From: Methanobacteriota archaeon
Lineage (GTDB): Archaea; Thermoplasmatota; Poseidoniia; Poseidoniales; Poseidoniaceae
Reading direction: 5' to 3'
Assembly (NCBI GenBank): GCA_018701175.1
Contig: JABIWF010000012.1
Span: forward strand, 1-40,008
Length of the DNA stretch: 40,008 nucleotides
This document shows, in pieces, positions 24,024 to 33,438 of the stretch. The position numbers were made by a program, and so were the translations under genes. The number at the start of each line of letters is the position of its first letter. Position 1 is the stretch's first letter. The notes beneath the pieces were generated by a model, which made no database searches, was not told the DNA's origin, and saw only the letters and a program-made list of their open reading frames with translations.

Positions 24024-25633
24024 GAATGTACAGAGGGGGCTGGAGTAGAGCGTTTCTTGACCGAGACGACATCATCACTGCCGGCTGGAGGGTCCACCCA
24101 GTCTGGATCGCCGGGCAGAACAAGGCCTTCTCCTAAACCGACCAAGCGCCCGGCCAACTGCCTTTGTTGTTTAACGAGTAAATCCCAATTGTATTCATCG
24201 TCCTTCCAAGCCTTCCATCTTCTCATCGCCCTTGAACTGATCACCAATCGAGCGTACAATCGCAAGTGCAGTTTTGCAGATGCCGGCCACCATATGAACA
24301 GGAGAGAGAAAACCAGTAGAGACGGAAGGAATGTTAACAGTTCCAACAACCAATGCTTGACGAGAATTTCATTCACTGGACTTGCAGTCGCAAGCAGCAT
24401 CCATGTGAGAGCAGCAGAGGCTATGACCCACCATAGAGGGAAGAAAATAACCGCAGTCAGCACTTTGAGAGTTCCAATGATGGATTGGTCAGCACCTCGT
24501 TTTTTCATGAATTTTACCGCAGTAGCGTTGCCTCGATAAGGAACGAGATTGCCAAAAACTGCACTCCAAGTAATGAGTCCAAGCATCCAAACGCCTGCCC
24601 AAAGCCATGAAAACATCACTTTTGCAGAATCCTTACGAGTGAGGTTCTCCGGACGTGCATCGACATCAATTGGGGTAATGTTGCGTTCGTCCAACTGTTC
24701 GAAATGATGTTCGCAATCTTCAACCAATTTTCCGGTAAGAGAGGGGTCGTGTTCAGCAAGGTATTCCCAGCCAGCACGAACTCTTCGCGCCCCCATCACC
24801 GATTCTGCATAACTCGGTTTGACTAATTTCCCACCGCTCTGGCGGGCTTTTTCAGCATAAGCCAAACTCCTTCCTTTCCAAATCAGCGTACGCTCCCTCC
24901 ATGTCGTCTTTGACAGGCTAGCACGATTCAACTCTATTCCGATTAAACTGGTGACCTCAGAGACCCATTCTCTATCCATTGCATCCTGTTCCTCAGGATT
25001 CTCAACCAAATCTGGAATAGGTGCGAATTTCATAATTCGTTCAACTATGACTGCTGCTCTCTCACGGAAAGTATGTGATTCCGAGTAATGCAGCCCAATG
25101 GGCACGAGTTGAGGTTCAGCTTGGCCTTCGACCAGTGCTTTCCTTCGTGCAGCAAGTAAAATTCGTGCAGCTCCTGAACGAGCGCGCTTAACTGAAGATT
25201 CTGTATGTGTTGTGCCCTCCGGGAAAATAATCAGACGACCGCCATCAGCGACAACTGAAGCCACATTGTCCAACTGATCTCGGTTGCGGGCTTTGGCACC
25301 TTCCACATCGTCTGAATCCTGCGCCCTTTCGATAGGAACTGCTCCTGCGCCCCGGATGAGACGTCCAAGGAGAGGAATCTTGAACAGCGTGTGCTTTGCA
25401 ATCATTGACAGCCGTCCAGGGAGCGATGCATGCATGAGCATAGGGTCAATGAGGCCACTGGGATGCCATGCGATGAAAATGATACCACCTTCCTGAGGAA
25501 GATTTTCGTCATCAACAATGTTGATTTCTCTGAACCAGATACTAACAAGCGACCTCGACATACGGCGAACCCAGCGATAGATCCTGTTAATGCGTGGGTG
25601 ACCATCACCTTGTGGGTCTTTCGGCCAGCGCAT
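24020..25633 (-). CDS. PlsC-like acyltransferase with C-terminal membrane domain
   Basis: 537 residues from ATG 25633. The acyltransferase domain (about 25-230) has the catalytic HxxxxxD form WHPSGLID (His57, Asp63), then AKHTLFKIPLLGRLIRGAGAVPIER (79-103) and IIFPEGTTH (135-143), all as in glycerol-phosphate/lysophosphatidate acyltransferases of the HPxxxxD subgroup. A helical region follows (about 230-340), then four hydrophobic helices (about 343-365, 388-425, 433-455). The family acylates glycerol phosphates or similar acceptors in bacteria; in an archaeon with ether lipids its acceptor is uncertain. It shares an ATGA overlap with the [2Fe-2S] gene, so it is the first gene of that operon, though a metabolic link is not obvious. 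Confidence 0.85.
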   Translation of the reverse strand: MRWPKDPQGDGHPRINRIYRWVRRMSRSLVSIWFREINIVDDENLPQEGGIIFIAWHPSGLIDPMLMHASLPGRLSMIAKHTLFKIPLLGRLIRGAGAVPIERAQDSDDVEGAKARNRDQLDNVASVVADGGRLIIFPEGTTHTESSVKRARSGAARILLAARRKALVEGQAEPQLVPIGLHYSESHTFRERAAVIVERIMKFAPIPDLVENPEEQDAMDREWVSEVTSLIGIELNRASLSKTTWRERTLIWKGRSLAYAEKARQSGGKLVKPSYAESVMGARRVRAGWEYLAEHDPSLTGKLVEDCEHHFEQLDERNITPIDVDARPENLTRKDSAKVMFSWLWAGVWMLGLITWSAVFGNLVPYRGNATAVKFMKKRGADQSIIGTLKVLTAVIFFPLWWVIASAALTWMLLATASPVNEILVKHWLLELLTFLPSLLVFSLLFIWWPASAKLHLRLYARLVISSRAMRRWKAWKDDEYNWDLLVKQQRQLAGRLVGLGEGLVLPGDPDWVDPPAGSDDVVSVKKRSTPAPSVHS

Positions 25634-25691
25634 GCGCCAACCACATCGTTCTATCTTTTGAGTTCATCTCCGGCTTGAACGGAAATTATCG

Positions 25692-27704
25692 CTATAATGA
25701 TTTTTCTTCATCATCGACCTGTTGAGAGATGACATCACTCATCTCTTGATCACCAAGTGTATTGAAATCAATACCTGCAAGCGTGCCTTCCTCCTTGTTG
25801 GTGATGACGTTAATCACGAGAAGAACAATGAGGAAAAGAACGATGAATGCCCCTACACCGAGAAGCATCGAGGTGCTAGAGACACCGTTATCATCAGATT
25901 GTGTCTCAAACGCTGATGCAGTGTCCATGAGCATGATGTTCGCTGTAATCAGTGGAGAGGACGTATGTCCGCCTGAATCGTTTGCTTTGATGCCACGGAT
26001 TGAAATCGTATGGTTTCCCTCCAAATCGATTCCAGGAAGGTGTTCCAGTTGGTGAATAATATCGATTGCAGTTAATGTTCCGGATGTATCACCGTGGTCA
26101 AAACTGTGAATGTTGGTCCAATCATCACGCAGATGGTTACTGCGCCATTGGACGGTATCCACATCGCCTGTTGCGGAGTAAGAAAGAAGTTCATCAGGGA
26201 ACATGTGGATTCGGCTATCTGCGCCGATTTCAGTCGAAAGAAGAACTTCCATTGACGAATCATAGGCGTAATCCCGTTCTGCAGCTTCATAAACTGCTTC
26301 AAGAGCACGGACTTCACCATGGCCGTAAACGTTGTTTTGCCGGTTCTTGGTCACCAAATGTTGAGCATCGTTGTCATCGCATCCGTCAATTCCGGCTGCA
26401 TCTCCCATGTAGGTACATGCGCGGTACTCTGCAGTTTCTTGCATAATGTTACGGACTTCAAACGGCGTTAAGTCTGGATTCGCTTGAAGCATCAAAGCAG
26501 CAACACCTGCTGCACCCGGGGTCGCCATTGAAGTGCCGGACATATCGGTATACTGATCTCCTGAATTGAACTGAACAGACATGACATTGGAACCGACGTA
26601 AGCCACATTTGGTTTGACACGGTTTTCTTCAGTAGGGCCTTGACTGGAATAGATAGCGATGCTGGAATCCTTGTCAAGTGCTCCGACGGTAATTGCATCT
26701 TCTGCGCTACCCGGAGTACCGATCGTTCCACGTCCTGCAGAGTTTCCAGCAGCAATAAACAGTGTAATGTCGTTGTAGACCATTTCGTTGGCCATTCGGT
26801 TCACACTGTCTTCTTCAGACGAGGTCCATTCGATGAGTCCGAAACCACCGAGAGACATTGAGGCTGCTCGGATGTTGTACTCATAGCGATGGTCAACGGT
26901 CCATTCCATACCAGCCATCACGGTAGCAAATGAACCGGATCCTGCTGCATCTAGAACTTTAACGCCCACGAGGAAAGCTTGTGGGGCCATACCGATGTGG
27001 TCATAATTTGGCGCTCCGGTTCCCGCAGTTGTTCCAGCACAGTGAGAGCCGTGTCCTTGGTCGTCGTAAGGGAAGACTTCAGTACCGTTGACGAGGCCAG
27101 GATTGTTAACCGGGTCATAGAAAGCGATGACTTTAGGATCGTTGGTAGCAGGGTCATCATCCAAGTCATCGAGACTTGTGTGAGCGCCGTCAATGCCGGT
27201 GTCAATAATTGCCACTGTTGTGCCTGAGCCGTCGTATCCAGTGTCAGCCCAAACGGTGTCTACACCGTGAAGAACTGCTGCATCGCCGTTCGTAACTGAG
27301 AGAAGTCCGTCGAGTTCGAGCATAACAACACCGGGAAGAATGGATGCGTCAAGGATTCGGTCGACTGGGACTCGTCCTGCCAACGCGTCGATTCGGTCGA
27401 GAGTCCATTCATGCGTGTATCCGATTTCGCGCTCAAGCATTGCGATTTCTTCATTTCCAGGAGTATGGTCAAAATCGATAATGAGGGGTAGGGTATTCTG
27501 CTCATCAAGGAAATACGGGCTGTCCTTGTGCACTTCGATCATATCACCGATACCGTTTCCGTTTCGGTCAACCGTGGTTTCAACCCACCAGCCTTCTTCG
27601 TCGGGTTGTTCAGATGTTTCGGAAACGGGTACAGCCATAGCCAATGTAGGCAGGACCATGATGCTCAAACAGAGGAAAGTAATTGCTTTTCGAGTCGCAG
27701 ACAT
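25692..27704 (-). CDS. Subtilisin-like S8 serine protease, secreted and membrane-anchored
   Basis: 670 residues from ATG 27704; GGTGA stands 5 bases before it, and the ORF track TTG at 27725 is weaker. A signal peptide at 1-24 ends at AMA-VPV. A region rich in Asp/Asn near 45-60 (DRNGNGIGDMIEVHKD) looks like a calcium-binding or thrombospondin-3-like motif. The propeptide-like part is followed by the S8 catalytic domain: Asp168 (AIIDTGIDG), His218 (GHGSHCAGT), Asn321 (AAGN) and Ser392 (SGTSMATPG). The beta-rich C-terminal part ends in a membrane helix (about 630-652) and a charged tail. It is an intact, probably active surface protease. Minus strand, divergent from the giant membrane protein. 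Confidence 0.92.
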   Translation of the reverse strand: MSATRKAITFLCLSIMVLPTLAMAVPVSETSEQPDEEGWWVETTVDRNGNGIGDMIEVHKDSPYFLDEQNTLPLIIDFDHTPGNEEIAMLEREIGYTHEWTLDRIDALAGRVPVDRILDASILPGVVMLELDGLLSVTNGDAAVLHGVDTVWADTGYDGSGTTVAIIDTGIDGAHTSLDDLDDDPATNDPKVIAFYDPVNNPGLVNGTEVFPYDDQGHGSHCAGTTAGTGAPNYDHIGMAPQAFLVGVKVLDAAGSGSFATVMAGMEWTVDHRYEYNIRAASMSLGGFGLIEWTSSEEDSVNRMANEMVYNDITLFIAAGNSAGRGTIGTPGSAEDAITVGALDKDSSIAIYSSQGPTEENRVKPNVAYVGSNVMSVQFNSGDQYTDMSGTSMATPGAAGVAALMLQANPDLTPFEVRNIMQETAEYRACTYMGDAAGIDGCDDNDAQHLVTKNRQNNVYGHGEVRALEAVYEAAERDYAYDSSMEVLLSTEIGADSRIHMFPDELLSYSATGDVDTVQWRSNHLRDDWTNIHSFDHGDTSGTLTAIDIIHQLEHLPGIDLEGNHTISIRGIKANDSGGHTSSPLITANIMLMDTASAFETQSDDNGVSSTSMLLGVGAFIVLFLIVLLVINVITNKEEGTLAGIDFNTLGDQEMSDVISQQVDDEEKSL

Positions 27705-27860
27705 TTCTTCACCATCTAAGCCCAAACCTCTTCGACATTTGAACCCATTGAAAGACAGTGTACAGTATTGCGTACGAAAATAAAGTCTCTGAACACCAAT
27801 GAAAATCCAAAATACGGGTCAAGTCTTAAATGAGGTTTGAATAACTCATTTCCGATTGTC

Positions 27861-30800
27861 ATGCCTGCTCCTCGACGTTCCACCCCACGACGTACCGCTC
27901 CCGCACCCGCTGTTGAGCTGCTCGAAAAAACAACAGTTCCGTCATCGAGCGGGATGATTTACAACGATACTTCACGTGTTGAACAACCAATGGTTATACG
28001 AAGCCCAGGCAATCCTATTGATTCAACAAGTAGAGACTTAATGAGATTCTCTCAACTTATCATGATGGGTATTGCCCTTGCTGCGATATGGGGTGGTTTG
28101 TTCAGCATCGCCTTTGCCGAGGATGCGTCAAACGATGATTTCCTCATCTTGTTCTTGGGAGGATTTCTATCAGCAGGGATTGCCATTGGATGGATTGCGG
28201 CCCAAAGTAAGAAGAACGACTATGTTCTCTATGAAGTTCAAGATTACATGCTTGGCATAGGCCTCTTCTTTGCCACTGTTGGAACCGTTTGGGGCTCTCG
28301 ATGGTTGATAGGATTCGTAACTGGAGAGGGATGGACTGAAATCTTTGGTACGGCTGCTGAGTTTAATTCTGGCGTATTGATTGATGCCACTACTGGAGAA
28401 GAAGTCGATTGGCATCCGAATGCCAAGGCCATCTATGTGCAAACAGCAGCACTCCTAGCCCTCATCTTTGCTGAACTTCAACTCTTCAAGCGATTCAAAG
28501 GAGCGACTGGATTTGGTAGGGCAGTCTCCGCATACGCTCCTATTCTCGTGTTGGTCGCTGCTGGGATGGGGCCATGGATGCGGTGGACTGACAATGTCAT
28601 TTCTTACGAAATGGGCATATCGCTCATTTTGCTTTGTTTTGCTTCAATGGAACTGGCGCTGCGCTCCAACAAAGCGCTGAATTTCGTGGTCGTAGCAGTG
28701 GTCTCTGGACTAACTCCAATTCTGTTTGAAGTCTTCAACACCAACGCAGAAGTTGGCGGAGAAGGTGGCGCATTGTCTCTTCTCGTGTTCATTATTGCGC
28801 TTCAAGGCTACTACGCTTCACGGCAAGAGTTGCGCTCTGAATTAATTCAAAAGGCGTCAATCGTCTTGGTAGGTGAAATTGTATTTGCAATGTTTATTGC
28901 TCGAACTCAGGATCTTAACCTTCACCTTGGCCCAGTGAAATCTGCAGAACTTGGCATAGACCATCTCTTTGGTTTGAGCGTTGCACTGTGGATTGCTGTT
29001 CTCGCTTTTTACTTCCCTGCAGTACAACAACGCAGAGTCCCATGGATGCCAATTGGCCTAGCAGCAGCCTTGGTCGTATTACCAAATGACGGTAGTGTAA
29101 TTCCGTGGGCAGTTTCTTTGTTGATGATTCCATACATGCTCTTCATCGCAAAAGCAACACGCCGATGGGTGGCAGATTATACATTCGCAGTGCTCGCTGT
29201 TGCTTACTTCATGACCGATGTAATAGCGAACATCGAGAACATTCCGCTCTCAGGGACTTTTGGATACGATGGGATGCAGGTCATCATACCCCTCGCACTG
29301 TTCGTCATCTCTGAATACGCTCGACGAACGGACAAAATATCTTCTTGGACACATCTTGTCATGCTTGCTGCTCTTGTCCTCTCAAGAACGATCATTCAAG
29401 CTGAGGATTGGTTTATGCCTTGGATCTTTATCGGCTATTTGTTATATCTCGCTCGGGATTCGTTCTCGAACTTATCCGAAGAAAGCGAATGGAAGGAGAA
29501 GATGCAGGCCACTCTCGTCGTGATTATTGCCAATGCTTCAATGATACTGCTCGCCGTTCTCGACAGGCTTGACTTGCCACAATTCCTCGACACTGAGGTG
29601 TTACCTGAGTACTTTAATTATCAAATTTTTATTCTCGGGATTGTCGGATACCTCGCACTCTATAAGGCCCGAACTATAGAATTGGATGCAGGTCTTTTGT
29701 TCAACTGGACCAAGCGTTTAGCCAGCAAAGCACCGATGTACAATCCTGAAACAAACACATGGACAACACCTGACCAAGATACTGAACAGGAAGTAGCGAA
29801 TTGGCAAGAGATGAACAGTTGGAGTCAACTCACCCGAATTTCCCTTATTGTTCCTTTCTTTATGATGAGCTTTAGTATTGTCACAATGTCAGATCCGTGG
29901 AATGGTTTTGATACCGATGGTTCTCAATCACTGGTTACGTATCCATGGATTTTGATGCTCTTAGCACCTGTTTACGGATTGGTCCATGAAATTCGTGGAA
30001 TGGAAATCATTTCCTCTACAGTCCGTTCAGCAGGCGTCTGGGTGTTGTTTGCAATAACTGTTCCAGTATCAATTAGTTTCAATGTTGTTCGAAGTGAGAT
30101 GCTTCAAATCGAACAATATGTCGATACTGCAATCATGCCAGTACCAATACTTCTCGACCTTATTCTCCTCAGTGCTCCGCTGTATGTTAACAGCCTCATC
30201 GCAAAACGTGGAATTGACACAGAACACTTGTCTGAAAACGCAGACCGTTGGGCAATGCTCGGTTTGATTGCGTTTGCGTGCCTTGACACATCCGGTGGAT
30301 TGTTGTTGATTTCTATGCTCGGTCTTGTGACTGTTCGAAGTGTCCGACACCGACATGTCCTCCCATTGCTGCTCTCTCCAGCTGTGTTCATTCTCTTGCA
30401 ATCAACCTGGTTGAATTACGCAGGAATCGCTCGAACCTTGTTTGAATCAGCCGATACTCTCTCCTACGACTTCACCGAGGACGGTTTCCTCGGCCTACCA
30501 CGGATTGGAGGCCTCATTATCGCTGGCCAAATGTTGTACGCTATCATCATGGACAGTCGAATGGTGAAAAACAGTTCATCGAACCGTGAACCATTACCAT
30601 GGTACGGTTTGTGGGGGTGGGCACTGGTTGGAATTCTAGCCGCATCATCAAGTATAGGTTGGATACCTGCAATCTTCTTCGCTTATCTCATGATAAACGC
30701 CTGGCTTTCGGGAACACTCAACTCGTTGCCTGCGCTTCACTTGGGATTCTTGATCAGTCTGATTGTTGGAATGGCAGTGGAAGAAGTCGCTGATACCTGG

Positions 30801-31988
30801 GCTTTGGCCTTCTCGTGGAGCGCTTTAATCACTGGATTTGCAGCACTAGGATTCAGCGCAATGGGCAGCAATGGAATTCTATTCAAGAACGTTCCAAAAG
30901 CCCGAGAAGAGTTCTACACTGAACAGAAGAAATCGGAGATCATCAATACACTCTACGTCGTCACTTACGTTCTTTTCTTGGTAAGCTACGAAGCATTCAA
31001 TGGAATTGGTACCCTGGTCGGTGCAATTATTCTCACTCGCGACATCGTTACCAAGGGTTACACAAACGCAGTCTTCTTTGTCCCGGCGATTCACGCACTT
31101 GCGTTGATGAACTTACTTGTTCAGACCGATTTCGATATGATTCAAGAGGGCATAGTACTCGGTTCAGTTCTCCTTATCGAAGGACTGATTGTATCTTGGC
31201 TTTCCTTGCAAAACGACAGAGTATACGATTTCAAATTCTTTGAATGGGAAAACGATGATGCGTTCCTCGACTTCATTGACCGACTCGGAATCGCTGGAGT
31301 TTTGTTTTCATTGTCTGGAATCTATTTCATATTTGCAGATTTCAATCAAACAACGGTTGGATGGCTGCTGGCAACAGCAGTACTCATGGCAGTCGGCATT
31401 CAAGGGTACTCGCCCGAAAATGATGCGCGCTGGCGTCGCATAATCGGTGGCTATGGCTCAATATTTGCTTTCGTCGGCTTTAGCAGCGGAATTGAAAGCA
31501 ACACCATGCAATCCCTCTCCTGGATTGGAGTGGGACTCATTGCATTGGGATGGGGATTCATGATGATGCAACGGCTCGAAAATGATGAACAAATCTATCA
31601 CAGTTCAGAAGAGGCAATACCTGAAGGCTTGGCAATGAACGAAGCGGTTCTCATTGCAGATGAATCAGTTGAGATACCTGAGCCAGTGCTTGAAGCGGAA
31701 GAGGAAGAATCTGTGGAAGATGAAGAAGACTTTGATGAAGCAAATGAACAAGAACTTCCTGAACCTGTACTCAAGAAAACAACCTCAAAGGCCATTCCTA
31801 AGCCTGTCGTCGAACAATACGTACTTCCAGCTGCCATCGATACTGGATTAGGATTTGAGATTCAGCTGCCACCCGGGAAACTTGAAGCAATTGTGAAATC
31901 GATTCGCTCGACTCCTCATGAGGGTTACAAACCGATTGTTGGCATGCATGAAAATGGAAAAATCGTCATTGATTGGGTTGAAGTTTAA
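27861..31988 (+). CDS. Giant polytopic membrane protein (about 36-38 TM helices), unknown function
   Basis: 1,375 residues from ATG 27861; a TTG at 27837 (ORF track) would add eight. After about 60 N-terminal polar residues, hydrophobic helices run almost without break to about residue 1245; I count around 36-38. The loops are short and no catalytic motif, ATP-binding site or known transporter signature is seen. The last 120 residues are soluble: an acidic, Glu-rich stretch (EEEESVEDEEDFDEANEQ) and then a small compact segment ending GKIVIDWVEV. It could resemble large DUF2339-type membrane proteins, but I cannot confirm that. It lies between two S8 proteases on the opposite strand; its stop abuts that of the downstream protease with no gap. 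Confidence 0.8.
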   Translation: MPAPRRSTPRRTAPAPAVELLEKTTVPSSSGMIYNDTSRVEQPMVIRSPGNPIDSTSRDLMRFSQLIMMGIALAAIWGGLFSIAFAEDASNDDFLILFLGGFLSAGIAIGWIAAQSKKNDYVLYEVQDYMLGIGLFFATVGTVWGSRWLIGFVTGEGWTEIFGTAAEFNSGVLIDATTGEEVDWHPNAKAIYVQTAALLALIFAELQLFKRFKGATGFGRAVSAYAPILVLVAAGMGPWMRWTDNVISYEMGISLILLCFASMELALRSNKALNFVVVAVVSGLTPILFEVFNTNAEVGGEGGALSLLVFIIALQGYYASRQELRSELIQKASIVLVGEIVFAMFIARTQDLNLHLGPVKSAELGIDHLFGLSVALWIAVLAFYFPAVQQRRVPWMPIGLAAALVVLPNDGSVIPWAVSLLMIPYMLFIAKATRRWVADYTFAVLAVAYFMTDVIANIENIPLSGTFGYDGMQVIIPLALFVISEYARRTDKISSWTHLVMLAALVLSRTIIQAEDWFMPWIFIGYLLYLARDSFSNLSEESEWKEKMQATLVVIIANASMILLAVLDRLDLPQFLDTEVLPEYFNYQIFILGIVGYLALYKARTIELDAGLLFNWTKRLASKAPMYNPETNTWTTPDQDTEQEVANWQEMNSWSQLTRISLIVPFFMMSFSIVTMSDPWNGFDTDGSQSLVTYPWILMLLAPVYGLVHEIRGMEIISSTVRSAGVWVLFAITVPVSISFNVVRSEMLQIEQYVDTAIMPVPILLDLILLSAPLYVNSLIAKRGIDTEHLSENADRWAMLGLIAFACLDTSGGLLLISMLGLVTVRSVRHRHVLPLLLSPAVFILLQSTWLNYAGIARTLFESADTLSYDFTEDGFLGLPRIGGLIIAGQMLYAIIMDSRMVKNSSSNREPLPWYGLWGWALVGILAASSSIGWIPAIFFAYLMINAWLSGTLNSLPALHLGFLISLIVGMAVEEVADTWALAFSWSALITGFAALGFSAMGSNGILFKNVPKAREEFYTEQKKSEIINTLYVVTYVLFLVSYEAFNGIGTLVGAIILTRDIVTKGYTNAVFFVPAIHALALMNLLVQTDFDMIQEGIVLGSVLLIEGLIVSWLSLQNDRVYDFKFFEWENDDAFLDFIDRLGIAGVLFSLSGIYFIFADFNQTTVGWLLATAVLMAVGIQGYSPENDARWRRIIGGYGSIFAFVGFSSGIESNTMQSLSWIGVGLIALGWGFMMMQRLENDEQIYHSSEEAIPEGLAMNEAVLIADESVEIPEPVLEAEEEESVEDEEDFDEANEQELPEPVLKKTTSKAIPKPVVEQYVLPAAIDTGLGFEIQLPPGKLEAIVKSIRSTPHEGYKPIVGMHENGKIVIDWVEV

Positions 31989-33368
31989 TCAATCTAATCG
32001 ACGTTCAGCACCTTGTGAACCGGTCACGGAGTTGACGAAATCGGTTTGAGGAGCTGACGGGTAAGCGGACCAATAGGTTTCACGCATTTCCTGATTCGCA
32101 TTCATACATGCTACCACATCACCAGGTCTCTGGGAGAGTTCAGCGGTCTGGTTGAGATGTGCAATAATCGGTTGAATGTTGGAGAGGTTCACCAAGCCCC
32201 ATCCAGTTTGTGTGCACGGAGCAACAGGAGAGATTGGCATTGTCCCAGAGGTTGGGTCCCAATCAAGGTCAGGATACCATGCTGAACGGTTGAGAGCCTC
32301 ACGGACTTGGTCATTCGACACCTGGAACGGATTTCCATCTTCATCTGAACCGTTCACCAGCATTCCATCTCGCATTGCTGGAGAAGCACCAGAACTGTCA
32401 TCATTGAACTCGGTCCGGAGTGATTCCAAAACAAACGACAGGATTCCTGCGGTCCGAGGCGTTGCGAATGAAGTTCCAGATGTCTCATGGTATCCTTCGA
32501 TGTCATCGTGGTTTGGAAGAACTTGAGTCCAGTCTGCTGAAATGTCGGGGTAAGACCCGGACATGATTTCTTTCTGGTCATCGCCCTCTTCTGCATAACC
32601 AGCAATTCCAATCGACCAAGGTGGCCCTGCTGTAGCATCTTGAATCGCTGGAGATGGACTGTTGTCTGCCGCACCGGCGTGCATTTTACCTTGTTCAACA
32701 ACTGCAACCTCTGTCCCACGTTCAATCCCAGGCACTGGTAGAGAACCTGGTGCGCCGAAGGAAGTGGAGATAATATCGACCAACGGTTGATTTGCTGCTG
32801 CGAGAACTGCTTCAGTGCTGAACCCCTCTACAAAGAAGATGACGGCGTTTGGGTTTGCATCCAACACTGCGCCTGTAACCGCAGAGCCGTGACCATCACT
32901 GGGGTCGTCGAGAATGAGAATATCGCTGTCACCATCGGGCGATGAGCCAATAATTTTGGTACCGGGGAAGTAGACGATGTCTGAAGCAACCAACGTATCC
33001 CAGCATGATGCTTTGTCAGCATCATAGCGTTCTTGCCAAGTACCTTCAAAGGTTAATTCACAAACTTTGTTGACACCGAGGCCGTCCAAAAGCCAGTCGG
33101 GGTAAGTCTCGTTGGTACGAAAGTGTTCATGGTAAACATTGATTCCGGTATCGATTGGAGCCACAACTGAAAAAGCCCTCCATTCGTCGCTTGAAGACTC
33201 CTTTTCATCCGTCTGGAGTGGGTTACTTTCGCTGCCCAAAGACAACGCAAAAAAGGAGAAAATGAGGAGAAAGGTCAGAATGCCAACTGCGATCAAAGAC
33301 TTCGAGTCAATCGTTGAAGACTGAACAATTTCCGCTGAAATTACGTCCTCTGCTTGGGCATCCGTCAT
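31989..33368 (-). CDS. Subtilisin-like S8 serine protease, N-terminally anchored
   Basis: 459 residues from ATG 33368, with GGAGG eight bases upstream. Residues 25-45 form one transmembrane helix after a short cytoplasmic segment, putting the catalytic domain outside. The triad is visible: Asp73 (APIDTGINVYH), His160 (DGHGSAVTGAV) and Ser300 (SGTSFATPRTAG); the oxyanion Asn may be Asn236 in AGAADNSPSP. There is no propeptide between helix and catalytic Asp, unlike the protease at 25.7 kb, and the spacing Asp-His of 87 is long because of an insertion with two cysteines (103 and 122). The C-terminal part ends soon after the domain. Probably a signalling or processing protease of the cell surface. 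Confidence 0.88.
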   Translation of the reverse strand: MTDAQAEDVISAEIVQSSTIDSKSLIAVGILTFLLIFSFFALSLGSESNPLQTDEKESSSDEWRAFSVVAPIDTGINVYHEHFRTNETYPDWLLDGLGVNKVCELTFEGTWQERYDADKASCWDTLVASDIVYFPGTKIIGSSPDGDSDILILDDPSDGHGSAVTGAVLDANPNAVIFFVEGFSTEAVLAAANQPLVDIISTSFGAPGSLPVPGIERGTEVAVVEQGKMHAGAADNSPSPAIQDATAGPPWSIGIAGYAEEGDDQKEIMSGSYPDISADWTQVLPNHDDIEGYHETSGTSFATPRTAGILSFVLESLRTEFNDDSSGASPAMRDGMLVNGSDEDGNPFQVSNDQVREALNRSAWYPDLDWDPTSGTMPISPVAPCTQTGWGLVNLSNIQPIIAHLNQTAELSQRPGDVVACMNANQEMRETYWSAYPSAPQTDFVNSVTGSQGAERRLD

Positions 33369-33438
33369 AGCGTTCCCTCCAACGGGGACTTGAAGAACCC
33401 TACGCCCATTTGAAAAACTGCTTCATCTTGGGCGATTC

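Noticed and set aside
25685-25698. ATTAT-CGCT-ATAAT palindrome near the S8 protease stop
   Set aside because: AT-rich and only 5 bp; could be a TATA-like element of the acyltransferase gene but the distance (about 57 bases) does not fit well.
33403-33434. 6-bp inverted repeat CGCCCA/TGGGCG between protease and orn
   Set aside because: Short stem with a 20-base loop, expected by chance in a region this size.
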